From: Lachnospiraceae bacterium
Lineage (GTDB): Bacteria; Bacillota; Clostridia; Lachnospirales; Lachnospiraceae
DNA: 32,162 bases
Assembly (NCBI GenBank): GCA_020860645.1
Contig: JAJBTX010000005.1
Location: 1 to 32,162, forward strand
Reading direction: 5' to 3'
Notes under the pieces: model-generated
What the model was told of the DNA's origin: nothing
The model's input: only the letters and a program-made list of their open reading frames with translations
Database searches by the model: none
In this document: positions 12,125-19,820 of the stretch, one piece after another
Layout of the letters: every line of letters begins with the position of its first letter
How positions within the stretch are numbered: position 1 is the first letter of the stretch
Position numbers and translations under genes: made by a program

Positions 12125-12473
12125 CCTGCGAACGACAGCGGTTCCCCCGGCCATACGGACAGGAGCCGCTGTTTTTCCGGCTTTTTCGTCCTCCCAGCAG
12201 ATACAGGTACAGTCCGGAAGCCATGACGACAATCACTACACCCGAAGCCTTCAGAATTCCCTGCGCCAGAATACCGCTTTTCGATTCCGAGTGCACCGAC
12301 CGCTCTTCCTTTCCACTGTAATCTGAATCTCCATATGCATCGCTGTCACTCTGCCAGACAACTGCCTGCGCCCCGGCGGCATGGGATTCGATTCCTGTCA
12401 TCGAGGCGACACAGGTCAGGGCAACGACCAGAAGCGCGCCAAACCAGTATTCTTTCTTCTTTTTCATTTTCAC
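12075..12473 (-). CDS. Hypothetical small secreted/membrane protein (signal sequence plus C-terminal TM helix)
   Basis: [33 protein letters not shown] leader; [20 protein letters not shown] segment; strong promoter upstream (12604-12632); C-terminus overlaps the convergent gene. Confidence 0.55.
   Translation of the reverse strand: MKMKKKKEYWFGALLVVALTCVASMTGIESHAAGAQAVVWQSDSDAYGDSDYSGKEERSVHSESKSGILAQGILKASGVVIVVMASGLYLYLLGGRKSRKNSGSCPYGRGNRCRSQVTFSPAPDNRRRRFLP
12137..12176 (+). terminator. Intrinsic terminator of the cyclophilin gene
   Basis: AGCGGTTCC / GGAGCCGCT stem followed by GTTTTT. Confidence 0.65.
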
Positions 12474-12603
12474 AGTTCCTTTCCTGCTAAAAAAATGTGC
12501 AAAACTCCATCACCTGCGTCACAAGGCCTCAGGTAATCTCTATGCTGTTTCATTGGGGAATGCACCGATGACACATCGATGTTTCGATTTACTGGACGAC
12601 TTC

Positions 12604-12632
12604 ATTCTAATACGGCAGGCGGCTTTTGTCAA
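12604..12632 (-). promoter_or_regulatory. Sigma-A promoter TTGACA-17-TAGAAT driving the 12473 gene
   Basis: -35 at 12627-12632, -10 at 12604-12609 on the minus strand. Confidence 0.75.
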
Positions 12633-12675
12633 ACAAAAAAGACCCGCCTCGCCGATCGGACGGGCGATTTTTCAA

Positions 12676-12704
12676 TTGACACTCTTTCAAAACTGTGATA
12701 GTCT
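12676..12704 (+). promoter_or_regulatory. Sigma-A promoter TTGACA-17-TAGTCT of csp
   Basis: -35 at 12676-12681, -10 at 12699-12704; RBS AAGGAGG before ATG 12749. Confidence 0.75.
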
Positions 12705-12748
12705 AAAGTTGTGCGATTTTGCACGTATTATTTTAAGGAGGTACCGAG

Positions 12749-12949
12749 ATGAATAAGGGTACAGTAAAATGGTTCAACAACCAGAAGGGCTACGGATTCA
12801 TTTCCGACGAGCAGGGCAACGATGTTTTCGTCCACTACTCGGGGCTGAACATGGAGGGCTTCAAGTCTCTGGAAGAGGGCCAGGCGGTTGAGTTCGAGGT
12901 AGTCAACGGCGCAAAGGGTCCGCAGGCTACGAACGTGACCAAACTCTAA
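12749..12949 (+). CDS. Cold-shock protein, CspA family
   Basis: [33 protein letters not shown] (RNP1/RNP2 motifs). Confidence 0.97.
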   Translation: MNKGTVKWFNNQKGYGFISDEQGNDVFVHYSGLNMEGFKSLEEGQAVEFEVVNGAKGPQATNVTKL

Positions 12950-13037
12950 TCTGAACATTTCGACAGATTCTTACGTTAAAATAGATATATTTTGAATTGA
13001 GAATTATGCAAAAATGAAGGACTGGAAGTGAAAGGGA

Positions 13038-13065
13038 GAGACGCGCGAGCGCCTCTTCTTTTTTT
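13038..13065 (+). terminator. Terminator downstream of csp
   Basis: GAGaCGC-GCGA-GCGcCTC followed by TTCTTTTTTT. Confidence 0.75.
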
Positions 13066-13096
13066 ACTGTGAAAGCCCCGGACAGAGCAGAGGCAT

Positions 13097-13247
13097 AAAA
13101 AAAGCGCCCGCTAAAGCGAACGCTGTTATTGTTAGTCGAGGTCCGGCAGCCGCTCTGCGCATCGGCGAGCTGCCGTCCCCATTTTAAAGTTTTTCAAAAT
13201 CTCCCGCCCGCAGGCCTCGCAGGCAGAGGACTCTGTTCAACTTGTAT
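13097..13247 (-). ncRNA. Candidate structured small RNA with its own promoter and terminator
   Basis: Extended -10 TGGTAATAT (13254-13262); hairpins at 13203-13227, 13181-13200 and 13144-13175 enclosed by a P1 pairing 13228-13233/13138-13144; terminator 13103-13124 plus T7 tract. Confidence 0.45.
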
Positions 13248-13302
13248 GAGTAGATATTACCAGAGAAATATGTACAAAATATGGGGAAACCGTTAAAATT
13301 TT

Positions 13303-13337
13303 ATAAAAAGTCCCGGTCGGCGGAGCAATCGACTTTT
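13303..13337 (-). terminator. Terminator of gatB (roughly symmetrical)
   Basis: AAAAAGTC ... GACTTTTTAT directly after the gatB stop. Confidence 0.65.
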
Positions 13338-14767
13338 TATAATATCTCCTTCAATATCCGGTTCACCATCCCCGGGTCGGCCTTCCCCTTCATGGCCTTC
13401 ATCGTCTGGCCCACGAGGAAGCCAAGCGCCTTCTGCTTGCCGCCGCGATAATCGGCCACGGACTGCGGGTTATCCGCAATGACCTGCTCGACCGTGCTGC
13501 GCAGCGCGCCCTCGTCATTCACCGTCTTCAGACCATGTTCCTCCACATAGACGTCCGGGTCGACGTTCTCCAGGAAAATCTTCTCGAAGACCTCCTTCGC
13601 AACCGAGCTGTTGATCGTCCCCGCGTCGACAAGTTCGATCAGCTTCGCAAGATTCTCCGGCGAGAAGTCGAGATCGTCGGCCTCCATCTCATGCTCCTTC
13701 ATCAGACGCATCGTCTCTCCCATCAGCCAGTTCGAGACCTTCTTCGGCTTGCCGCAGACCGCGGTCGCAGCCTCAAAAAGATCCGCCATCCGCTTTGCGG
13801 AGGTGAGAATCTGCGCGTCGTAATCCGGGATATCAAAATCCTTCTTATAACGGATCAGCTTCTCCGTGCGCAGCTCCGGCTGGCGCGCTTTAATCTCAGC
13901 GAGCCACTCGTCGCTGATGATGACCGGCACAAGATCCGGCTCCGGAAAATAGCGGTAATCCTGCGCGTCCTCCTTGGAACGCATCGCAAAAGAAGCTTCC
14001 TTATTATCATCCCATCTGCGCGTCTCCTGGATGACCGGGCGTCCCATCTCGATCAGCTCGATCTGGCGCTCCCGCTCCCCGTCGATCGCATGGGCGATCG
14101 CCTTAAAGGAGTTCAGGTTCTTCATCTCGGTACGGGTGCCGAGCTTCTCGCTCCCCGCCTCGCGCACCGACAAATTCACATCCGCGCGCATCGAGCCTTC
14201 CTGCAGCTTGCAGTCGGACGCGCCGAGATACTGAATGATCAGGCGCAGCTTGTCCAGATAGGCGATCACTTCGTCCGCGCTGCGCATATCCGGCTCGGAC
14301 ACAATCTCGATCAGCGGCACACCGGAGCGGTTGAAGTCGACCAGGGAGACATCCTCCCACTCGTCGTGAATCAGCTTGCCCGCATCCTCCTCCATGTGAA
14401 TCTCGTGAATGCCGATCTTCTTCGAACCCGCGGGCGTGTCGATCTCGACCCAGCCGTTCCGGCAGATCGGGTAATAGAGCTGAGAAATCTGATAGTTCTG
14501 CGGGTTATCCGGGTAAAAGTAGTTTTTCCGGTCAAACTTGCAGTTCTGCGTGATTGTGCAGTTCGTCGCGAGACCGACCGCCGCCGCGTACTCCACGACC
14601 TGCTTATTCAATACCGGCAGCGAACCCGGCATACCAGTGCAGACCGGGCAGGTGTGGCTGTTCGGCGCGCCGCCGAAGGCCGTGCTGCAGGAACAGAAGA
14701 TCTTGGTCTTCGTGGCAAGCTCCACATGAACCTCCAGACCGATAACCGTCTCATATTGTCTGCTCAT
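13337..14767 (-). CDS. gatB: Asp-tRNA(Asn)/Glu-tRNA(Gln) amidotransferase subunit B
   Basis: YETVIGLEVHVELATKTKIFC, GVPLIEIVSEPD, C-terminal GKADPGMVNRILKEIL. Confidence 0.97.
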   Translation of the reverse strand: MSRQYETVIGLEVHVELATKTKIFCSCSTAFGGAPNSHTCPVCTGMPGSLPVLNKQVVEYAAAVGLATNCTITQNCKFDRKNYFYPDNPQNYQISQLYYPICRNGWVEIDTPAGSKKIGIHEIHMEEDAGKLIHDEWEDVSLVDFNRSGVPLIEIVSEPDMRSADEVIAYLDKLRLIIQYLGASDCKLQEGSMRADVNLSVREAGSEKLGTRTEMKNLNSFKAIAHAIDGERERQIELIEMGRPVIQETRRWDDNKEASFAMRSKEDAQDYRYFPEPDLVPVIISDEWLAEIKARQPELRTEKLIRYKKDFDIPDYDAQILTSAKRMADLFEAATAVCGKPKKVSNWLMGETMRLMKEHEMEADDLDFSPENLAKLIELVDAGTINSSVAKEVFEKIFLENVDPDVYVEEHGLKTVNDEGALRSTVEQVIADNPQSVADYRGGKQKALGFLVGQTMKAMKGKADPGMVNRILKEIL

Positions 14768-14781
14768 CTTCTCTCCCCTCC

Positions 14782-16242
14782 TTACTCTGCCGCCGGGCAG
14801 TGCGCGTAGCTGCGGCTCTGCTCGAAGGCATAGGCCGCACGGATAATATTTTCTTCCTTAAAACAGTCTCCGATCAGCTGCATGCCGACCGGAAGGCCCC
14901 TGCTGTCGAGACCGCAGGGCACCGTGATGCCCGGCAGACCCGCCAGATTGACGGAGATCGTGTAGATATCGCCGAGATACATCTTGATCGGGTCACTCAG
15001 GGACTCCCCAAGCTTCGGCGCGGTCGTTGGCGCCGCCGGTCCGAGAATAACGTCATATTTCGCAAAGGCACGGTCGAAGGCCTGCTTGATCAGCGCCTTG
15101 GTCTTCAGCGCCTTGAGGTAATAGGCGTCGTAGTAGCCGGAGCTCAGGACGAAGGAGCCGAGCATAATGCGCCTCTTGACCTCGGGGCCGAAGCCCTCGC
15201 TGCGCGATTTCTTGTACATGTTGTGCAGGCCATTGTAATCCTGCGTGCGGTAACCGTACTTCACGCCGTCGAAACGGGCGAGGTTCGAGCTTGCCTCCGC
15301 CGAGGCAATGATATAGTAGGCGGGAATCGCATACTCCACAAGGCTCAGGTCAAATTCTTCGAGAATCGCTCCTTTCTCCTCGAGCACCTTCGCGGCCTTC
15401 AGGATCTGCTCCTTCACCTCCGCGTCGAGGCCGTCCCCGAAATAATCCCGCGGAATGCCGATACGCATCCCTTTCACGTCGTCCCGCAGCGCCGCGGTAA
15501 AATCATAACTCTCCCGGCGCACCGAGGTGCTGTCCTTCGGATCCTGCGAGGCGATCGCCTCCAGCACGGTCGCGCAGTCGGTTACGTCCTTGCAGATCGG
15601 CCCGATCTGATCGAGCGAGGAACCATAGGCAATCAGACCGTAGCGGGATACCGTGCCGTAGGTCGGCTTGAGCCCGGTGACGCCGCAGAAAGAGCTCGGC
15701 TGGCGAATCGAACCGCCGGTGTCAGAGCCGAGCGCAAAGGAACACTCCTCCGCCGCCACTGCCGCGCAGCTGCCGCCCGAGGAGCCACCTGGCACATGCT
15801 CCGGGTTCCAGGGATTCTTCGTCGAACCGAAGAATGAGGTCTCGGTCGTGCTGCCCATCGCAAACTCGTCCATATTGGTCTTGCCGAGGACCACGGCGCC
15901 TGCCTTTTTGAGATTCAGCACCGCCTCCGCTGTATAGGTCGGCTTGAAATTATAGAGGATCTTCGAACTGCAGGTCGTCAGCATGCCCTCCGTACACATA
16001 TTGTCCTTGATCGCGACCGGCACGCCCGCAAGCGGACCCGTCAACTCTCCGGCGGTAATCTTCTGCTGTACCGCCTCCGCTTCACGCAGCGCCGCCTCCT
16101 CGTCCACGGTCACATAGCAGTTGTAGGTATCATCCAGCCGTTTCACCTGTGCAAGCGCATCCTTCGTCGCCTCGACGGCGGATACTTCACCCGCGGCGAT
16201 CTTCTTTCCCAGCTCCACGGCGGTCAGACTCATCAAACTCAT
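14782..16242 (-). CDS. gatA: Asp-tRNA(Asn)/Glu-tRNA(Gln) amidotransferase subunit A
   Basis: Amidase signature GGSSGGSCAAVAAEECSFALGSDTGGSIRQPSSFCG. Confidence 0.97.
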   Translation of the reverse strand: MSLMSLTAVELGKKIAAGEVSAVEATKDALAQVKRLDDTYNCYVTVDEEAALREAEAVQQKITAGELTGPLAGVPVAIKDNMCTEGMLTTCSSKILYNFKPTYTAEAVLNLKKAGAVVLGKTNMDEFAMGSTTETSFFGSTKNPWNPEHVPGGSSGGSCAAVAAEECSFALGSDTGGSIRQPSSFCGVTGLKPTYGTVSRYGLIAYGSSLDQIGPICKDVTDCATVLEAIASQDPKDSTSVRRESYDFTAALRDDVKGMRIGIPRDYFGDGLDAEVKEQILKAAKVLEEKGAILEEFDLSLVEYAIPAYYIIASAEASSNLARFDGVKYGYRTQDYNGLHNMYKKSRSEGFGPEVKRRIMLGSFVLSSGYYDAYYLKALKTKALIKQAFDRAFAKYDVILGPAAPTTAPKLGESLSDPIKMYLGDIYTISVNLAGLPGITVPCGLDSRGLPVGMQLIGDCFKEENIIRAAYAFEQSRSYAHCPAAE

Positions 16243-16256
16243 ATTTTCACGTCCTC

Positions 16257-16550
16257 CTACTCTACCGTCTTCGGCACCTTGAACGCGTTTTCACTGCGCG
16301 CGGGCGCGTTTGCAAGGGTTTTCTCGTGCTCATCTCCGTTCGTCACCACGTCCTCGCGGAACACGTTGTGCACCGGAAATACGTGCGACATCGGCTCGAC
16401 GCCCTCGGTATCGAGGCCGTTCAGCATGTCGATATAGTCCAGCATGTTTCCCATGTCTTTCTTCGCCTGCTCCTTCTCCTCGTCGGAGAGTTCGAGCTTC
16501 GCGAGGATGCCGACGTACTCGATCGTCTCATCCGAAATAATATTTGCCAT
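16257..16550 (-). CDS. gatC: Asp-tRNA(Asn)/Glu-tRNA(Gln) amidotransferase subunit C
   Basis: 97 aa, [49 protein letters not shown]. Confidence 0.95.
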   Translation of the reverse strand: MANIISDETIEYVGILAKLELSDEEKEQAKKDMGNMLDYIDMLNGLDTEGVEPMSHVFPVHNVFREDVVTNGDEHEKTLANAPARSENAFKVPKTVE

Positions 16551-16580
16551 GAAGGTCTCCTCCCTTTCTCTATAGCCCCG

Positions 16581-16732
16581 TCTGGGGTAGCCTCCGTATG
16601 GTCCTGCGGACCCGCTCTCGCTCAGGAGGAAGACGCAGCGGTACTAAGCTCAGCCTTCACCTTACGGCTCGGCTTCGCCAAGTACCGGCGCTTCCTCAAT
16701 GGTCCTTAGGACCATACGGAGGCTACCCCAGA
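16581..16732 (+). repeat. Palindromic repeat element, copy 1 (perfect 25-bp inverted terminal arms)
   Basis: TCTGGGGTAGCCTCCGTATGGTCCT (16581-16605) / AGGACCATACGGAGGCTACCCCAGA (16708-16732); nested internal palindrome. Confidence 0.85.
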
Positions 16733-16881
16733 CTGCACTATGGCTTATACGGAGATATTGTTTATAATAGTTATTTTACGATATAATACTTAAATCGCCC
16801 ATCAAAATTCCACATGCAACCAATGTGTTACGACTTCTACCGTTTACAGCGTACCACTTGCCTCGACCTTGTGGGGTGCTG

Positions 16882-17010
16882 CTGTGGTCTGTATGCGGAC
16901 CATCAGGGCGGCGTCGGCACTTAGTGAAGCCGAGCCGCCAGGCGAAGGCTGAACTTAGTACCGCTACGTCCGCCCTCTGAGCGAGAGCGGGTCCGCAGAC
17001 TGACCATTGC
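16882..17010 (-). repeat. Palindromic repeat element, copy 2, inverted relative to copy 1
   Basis: Reverse complement GCGGACCCGCTCTCGCTCAG..GCGGTACTAAG.TCAGCCTTC.CCT..CGGCTCGGCTTC matches the copy 1 body. Confidence 0.8.
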
Positions 17011-17080
17011 AGCTCCCCACAGGGAGCCAAGGCGCAAGGCGAGAAGCCGGACCCCGGCGGCTCCCCACGGAGCCAATGCG

Positions 17081-18412
17081 TTACGGTTCCAGCCGTGACA
17101 GGTCGCGGGGATAGAGGGTGGCCTCGCGCACGTTGTCCTCGCCGACCAGCTTCATGGTCAGACGTTCAAGGCCAATGCCAAGTCCGCCGTGCGGGGGCAT
17201 ACCATAGCGGAAGGTATCGAGGTACTGCTCGAGGCCCTCCTGCTCCATTCCGCGGGCCGCGATCTTGTCGACGAGCATCTGGTAGTCGTGGATGCGCTGC
17301 CCGCCGGTCGTGACCTCGAGTCCCTGGTACAGCAGGTCAAAGCTGAGCGTGAAGCGGCTGTCCTCCGGATCGTCCATCGCGTAGAAGGGGCGCTTCTTCG
17401 AAGGGTAGTGTGTGACAAACACGAAGTCCGCGCCGTACTCCTCCTTGAAATACTGGCCGATCAGCGACTCTTCCTCCGGCTCCAGGTCGAAGGGATTGCG
17501 AATCTTCCGATTATATTTCTCCGCGACGAGCTCCTTCGCACGGTCGAAGCGCACCGCGGGAATCTCGTCCGTCTTCGGCAGGGTGATGTTCAGCATCTTC
17601 AGCTCTTTCGCGTAATCCTGCTGAAGCAGGCGCGCCATGTGCTGCAGGAAGCCGGTCTCCATCGCCATGATGTCCTCGAAGCTGTCGATATAGCCCATCT
17701 CAAAGTCAAGCGAGGTGTACTCGTTCAGATGACGTTTTGTGTTGTGCTTCTCTGCGCGGAACACCGGCGCGGTCTCGAAGACCCGGTCAAAAACGCCGAC
17801 CATCATCTGCTTATAGAGCTGCGGCGACTGCTGCAGCACCGCAGGACGATGGAAATACTCCAGCTTGAAGAGATTCGCGCCGCCCTCGGCGCTCTTCGCC
17901 CCGATCTTCGGCGTATGGATCTCCGTAAAGCCTTCTTCATATAGGAAGTCACGAAAAGCCCGGACGATACCCTCCTGCAGTTTGAACTTTGCGCGCTCGC
18001 GCACGTTCCGAAGGGAGACCGAGCGCATGTTCAGCTTCGCCTCGAGCGAGGTGTTCAGCTTCCACTTGGCGATCGGCAGCGGCAGCGGCGCACTCGGCTC
18101 CGACAGAATCCGGATACCCTTCAGGCGCAGCTCAACGCCGCCCGGCGCGCGCTCCTCCTGTTCGAGGACGCCCTCCGCTTCCACCGTAGCGGCCTCGCGC
18201 AGATCCTTCAGGTCAAAGCCTGCCTTTCCTTCCTCGTAGACACACTGCAGCAGCCCGTCCCGCTTTCTCAGCACGATAAACGCGATCTCGCCCATGTGGC
18301 GGATCGTGTGAACCGCGCCATTCACCTTCACGCTCTGTCCGAGCAGTTCGCCGCTCAGAAGCTCCGGAAGTTCGCGCGTATCCGGTCTTTTTACTCCGCT
18401 TACAAAATCCAT
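17081..18412 (-). CDS. aspS: Aspartate--tRNA ligase, archaeal-type, probably non-discriminating (Asp/Asn)
   Basis: MDFVSGVKRPDTRELPELLSG..., VFRAEKHNTKRHLNEYTSLDFEMGY, GIGLERLTMKLVGEDNVREATLYPRDLSRLEP; AGGAGG 8 nt before ATG 18412. Confidence 0.92.
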   Translation of the reverse strand: MDFVSGVKRPDTRELPELLSGELLGQSVKVNGAVHTIRHMGEIAFIVLRKRDGLLQCVYEEGKAGFDLKDLREAATVEAEGVLEQEERAPGGVELRLKGIRILSEPSAPLPLPIAKWKLNTSLEAKLNMRSVSLRNVRERAKFKLQEGIVRAFRDFLYEEGFTEIHTPKIGAKSAEGGANLFKLEYFHRPAVLQQSPQLYKQMMVGVFDRVFETAPVFRAEKHNTKRHLNEYTSLDFEMGYIDSFEDIMAMETGFLQHMARLLQQDYAKELKMLNITLPKTDEIPAVRFDRAKELVAEKYNRKIRNPFDLEPEEESLIGQYFKEEYGADFVFVTHYPSKKRPFYAMDDPEDSRFTLSFDLLYQGLEVTTGGQRIHDYQMLVDKIAARGMEQEGLEQYLDTFRYGMPPHGGLGIGLERLTMKLVGEDNVREATLYPRDLSRLEP

Positions 18413-18443
18413 ATTTCTTACCTCCTCGTTTCTTTGCAGGGCC

Positions 18444-18516
18444 GCTCCATTCCGGGCTCTGCCCTGCATGTCAGCTCCGCAGAACCAGCTCCATTCCGGG
18501 CTTCGCCCTGCATGTC
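18444..18516. repeat. Two 29-nt near-identical direct repeats GCTCCATTCCGGGCTyyGCCCTGCATGTC
   Basis: Copies at 18444-18472 and 18488-18516 differ at 2 positions. Confidence 0.85.
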
Positions 18517-18538
18517 GCTGATGCGGCATTCGCCGCAT

Positions 18539-18603
18539 CGGATGGTGAGAATCATAATTTTCTTACGTGCAAGCACGACGAAAATTATGATTCTCACCAT
18601 CCG
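18539..18603. repeat. Long perfect inverted repeat (24-bp arms)
   Basis: CGGATGGTGAGAATCATAATTTTC (18539-18562) / GAAAATTATGATTCTCACCATCCG (18580-18603); inner CGTG/CACG. Confidence 0.95.
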
Positions 18604-18625
18604 GTTCTGCTCATTGCTTACGCAC

Positions 18626-18890
18626 AAAAAGTCCCGGAATATAAAATATTCCGGGACGGGATAATTTTGATTCCCGCGGTACCACCCGCATTGAGACCGG
18701 CCGCACAAAAGCACTGATCTCCTCTCAAAAAGCATGTAACGCCTGCCCGCGTGCTGACCTACTCTTCCTTCGACCAGCCGGCTCCCAGGTGTTCCCTTTA
18801 TCCGCTCTTCCAGAGGACGCTCTCAGTCGGTGACGTCCTGTTCCTGTCGGCCTCTGCGTGACAAGAGTCCTGTTCTCCGCCTTTTACTTG
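18626..18890 (-). promoter_or_regulatory. T-box riboswitch (aspS-gatCAB leader)
   Basis: Conserved GGGTGGTACCGCGG (18674-18689), terminator GTCCCGGAATAT-aaa-ATATTCCGGGAC + T5 (18626-18657); promoter TTGCAA-17-TAGGAT (18897-18925). Confidence 0.93.
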
Positions 18891-18957
18891 CAAATTATCC
18901 TAGCACAGCTTTTTCAGAATTGCAAGGAAAAATTTTAACCGGCGATAGACAAAAGCA

Positions 18958-19530
18958 TCAGCTCGTGTAAGCGAAAACCGGTGTGGAGGCAGGCTGCGGA
19001 AGCGATGACAGCACGCGCGCACAGGCCGCGGTGATGTAATCGCAATCCCTCTCTACATCGCTCGGAGTCTCCATATATGCCTGATGAAGCCTTCGAATGT
19101 CCTCCAGAATATCATCTGCAGAACGAAGCCTGCTGCCGCGCATCGGCAGCAGCACCCCTTCACGCACATATGCGCGCAGCCGCTTCTTCAGGCGCTTCTC
19201 ATAGAGGCAGTGCGCCCGCAGATTTCCCGGGTAATTCGGGTTGTGCGGGTAGGTGAAATAATCCGCGATATAATGGAGCACCTGCCCGAGATCGACGGCG
19301 TAGCGCATCGAATCCGCTGACCAGTACCCCTCCCCGCAGGAAAGCGCACGCAGCTTCCCCGCCACCAGATCAAAGGTCGTCTCATATTCATGCCGTTTCG
19401 TCACAAAGGACGGCTTCATGTCCGGCAGAACGCTGCCAAGATAAAACGCTTTCCATCTGCGTCTGAGGACCTCATTCCCCATACCGTTCAGCAGATAGCC
19501 TGCCAGCGCCAGATGCGATTTCTTCCTCAT
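18958..19530 (-). CDS. Zinc-dependent phospholipase C-like family protein
   Basis: MRKKSHLALAGYLL, FYLGSVLPDMKPSF, RHEYETTFDLV, LGQVLHYIADYFTYPHN (Zn_dep_PLPC-like His/Asp pattern); RBS GGAGGAG before 19530. Confidence 0.75.
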   Translation of the reverse strand: MRKKSHLALAGYLLNGMGNEVLRRRWKAFYLGSVLPDMKPSFVTKRHEYETTFDLVAGKLRALSCGEGYWSADSMRYAVDLGQVLHYIADYFTYPHNPNYPGNLRAHCLYEKRLKKRLRAYVREGVLLPMRGSRLRSADDILEDIRRLHQAYMETPSDVERDCDYITAACARVLSSLPQPASTPVFAYTS

Positions 19531-19684
19531 ATGCGATACTCTCCTCCGGCCTGAACCCGCAGTCTCGATTTTCAAACACTGCAGAGTATAAAAGCCTGCT
19601 GTTCAAAAACCGAAGAAAGTATAGCACAAATTTTTTCGACGTGCACCTGATTTCAGGCAATTCCCAGAAGTTCCCTGAATAATA

Positions 19685-19785
19685 GTTCAGAACGACATTG
19701 AAACCGAACACTGCTGAACGTCGATGGCGTCGCTCTGCACAAGCCGAGGCGAAGCGTAAGACCTGTGACCTGCTGTTCTGAACTT
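19685..19785. repeat. ~100-bp palindromic element with GTTCAGAAC / GTTCTGAAC ends
   Basis: Inverted ends flanking a GC-rich core; partial resemblance (CTTACG...CTCGGCTT) to the 16.6/16.9-kb repeat. Confidence 0.5.
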
Positions 19786-19820
19786 AAAACGGTGAAGACT
19801 GTTTTCACATGTGAGACTTC

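Noticed and set aside
13097-13247. Candidate RNA interpreted as a 6S RNA or riboswitch
   Set aside because: Predicted shape is multibranched rather than the 6S rod, and the downstream gene on that strand is absent (csp is convergent)
16581-17010. Inverted repeats interpreted as a CRISPR array or attC/integron
   Set aside because: Only two copies in opposite orientation, no regular spacers, no cas or integrase genes
16776-17030. 84-aa ORF (MAPCGELQWSVCGPALAQ...)
   Set aside because: Runs through the palindromic repeat; its similarity to the 16149..16709 ORF tail reflects DNA repeat homology, not protein conservation
18418-18735. 105-aa ORF over the aspS leader
   Set aside because: Overlaps the T-box terminator and repeat cluster; translation is a by-product of repeats
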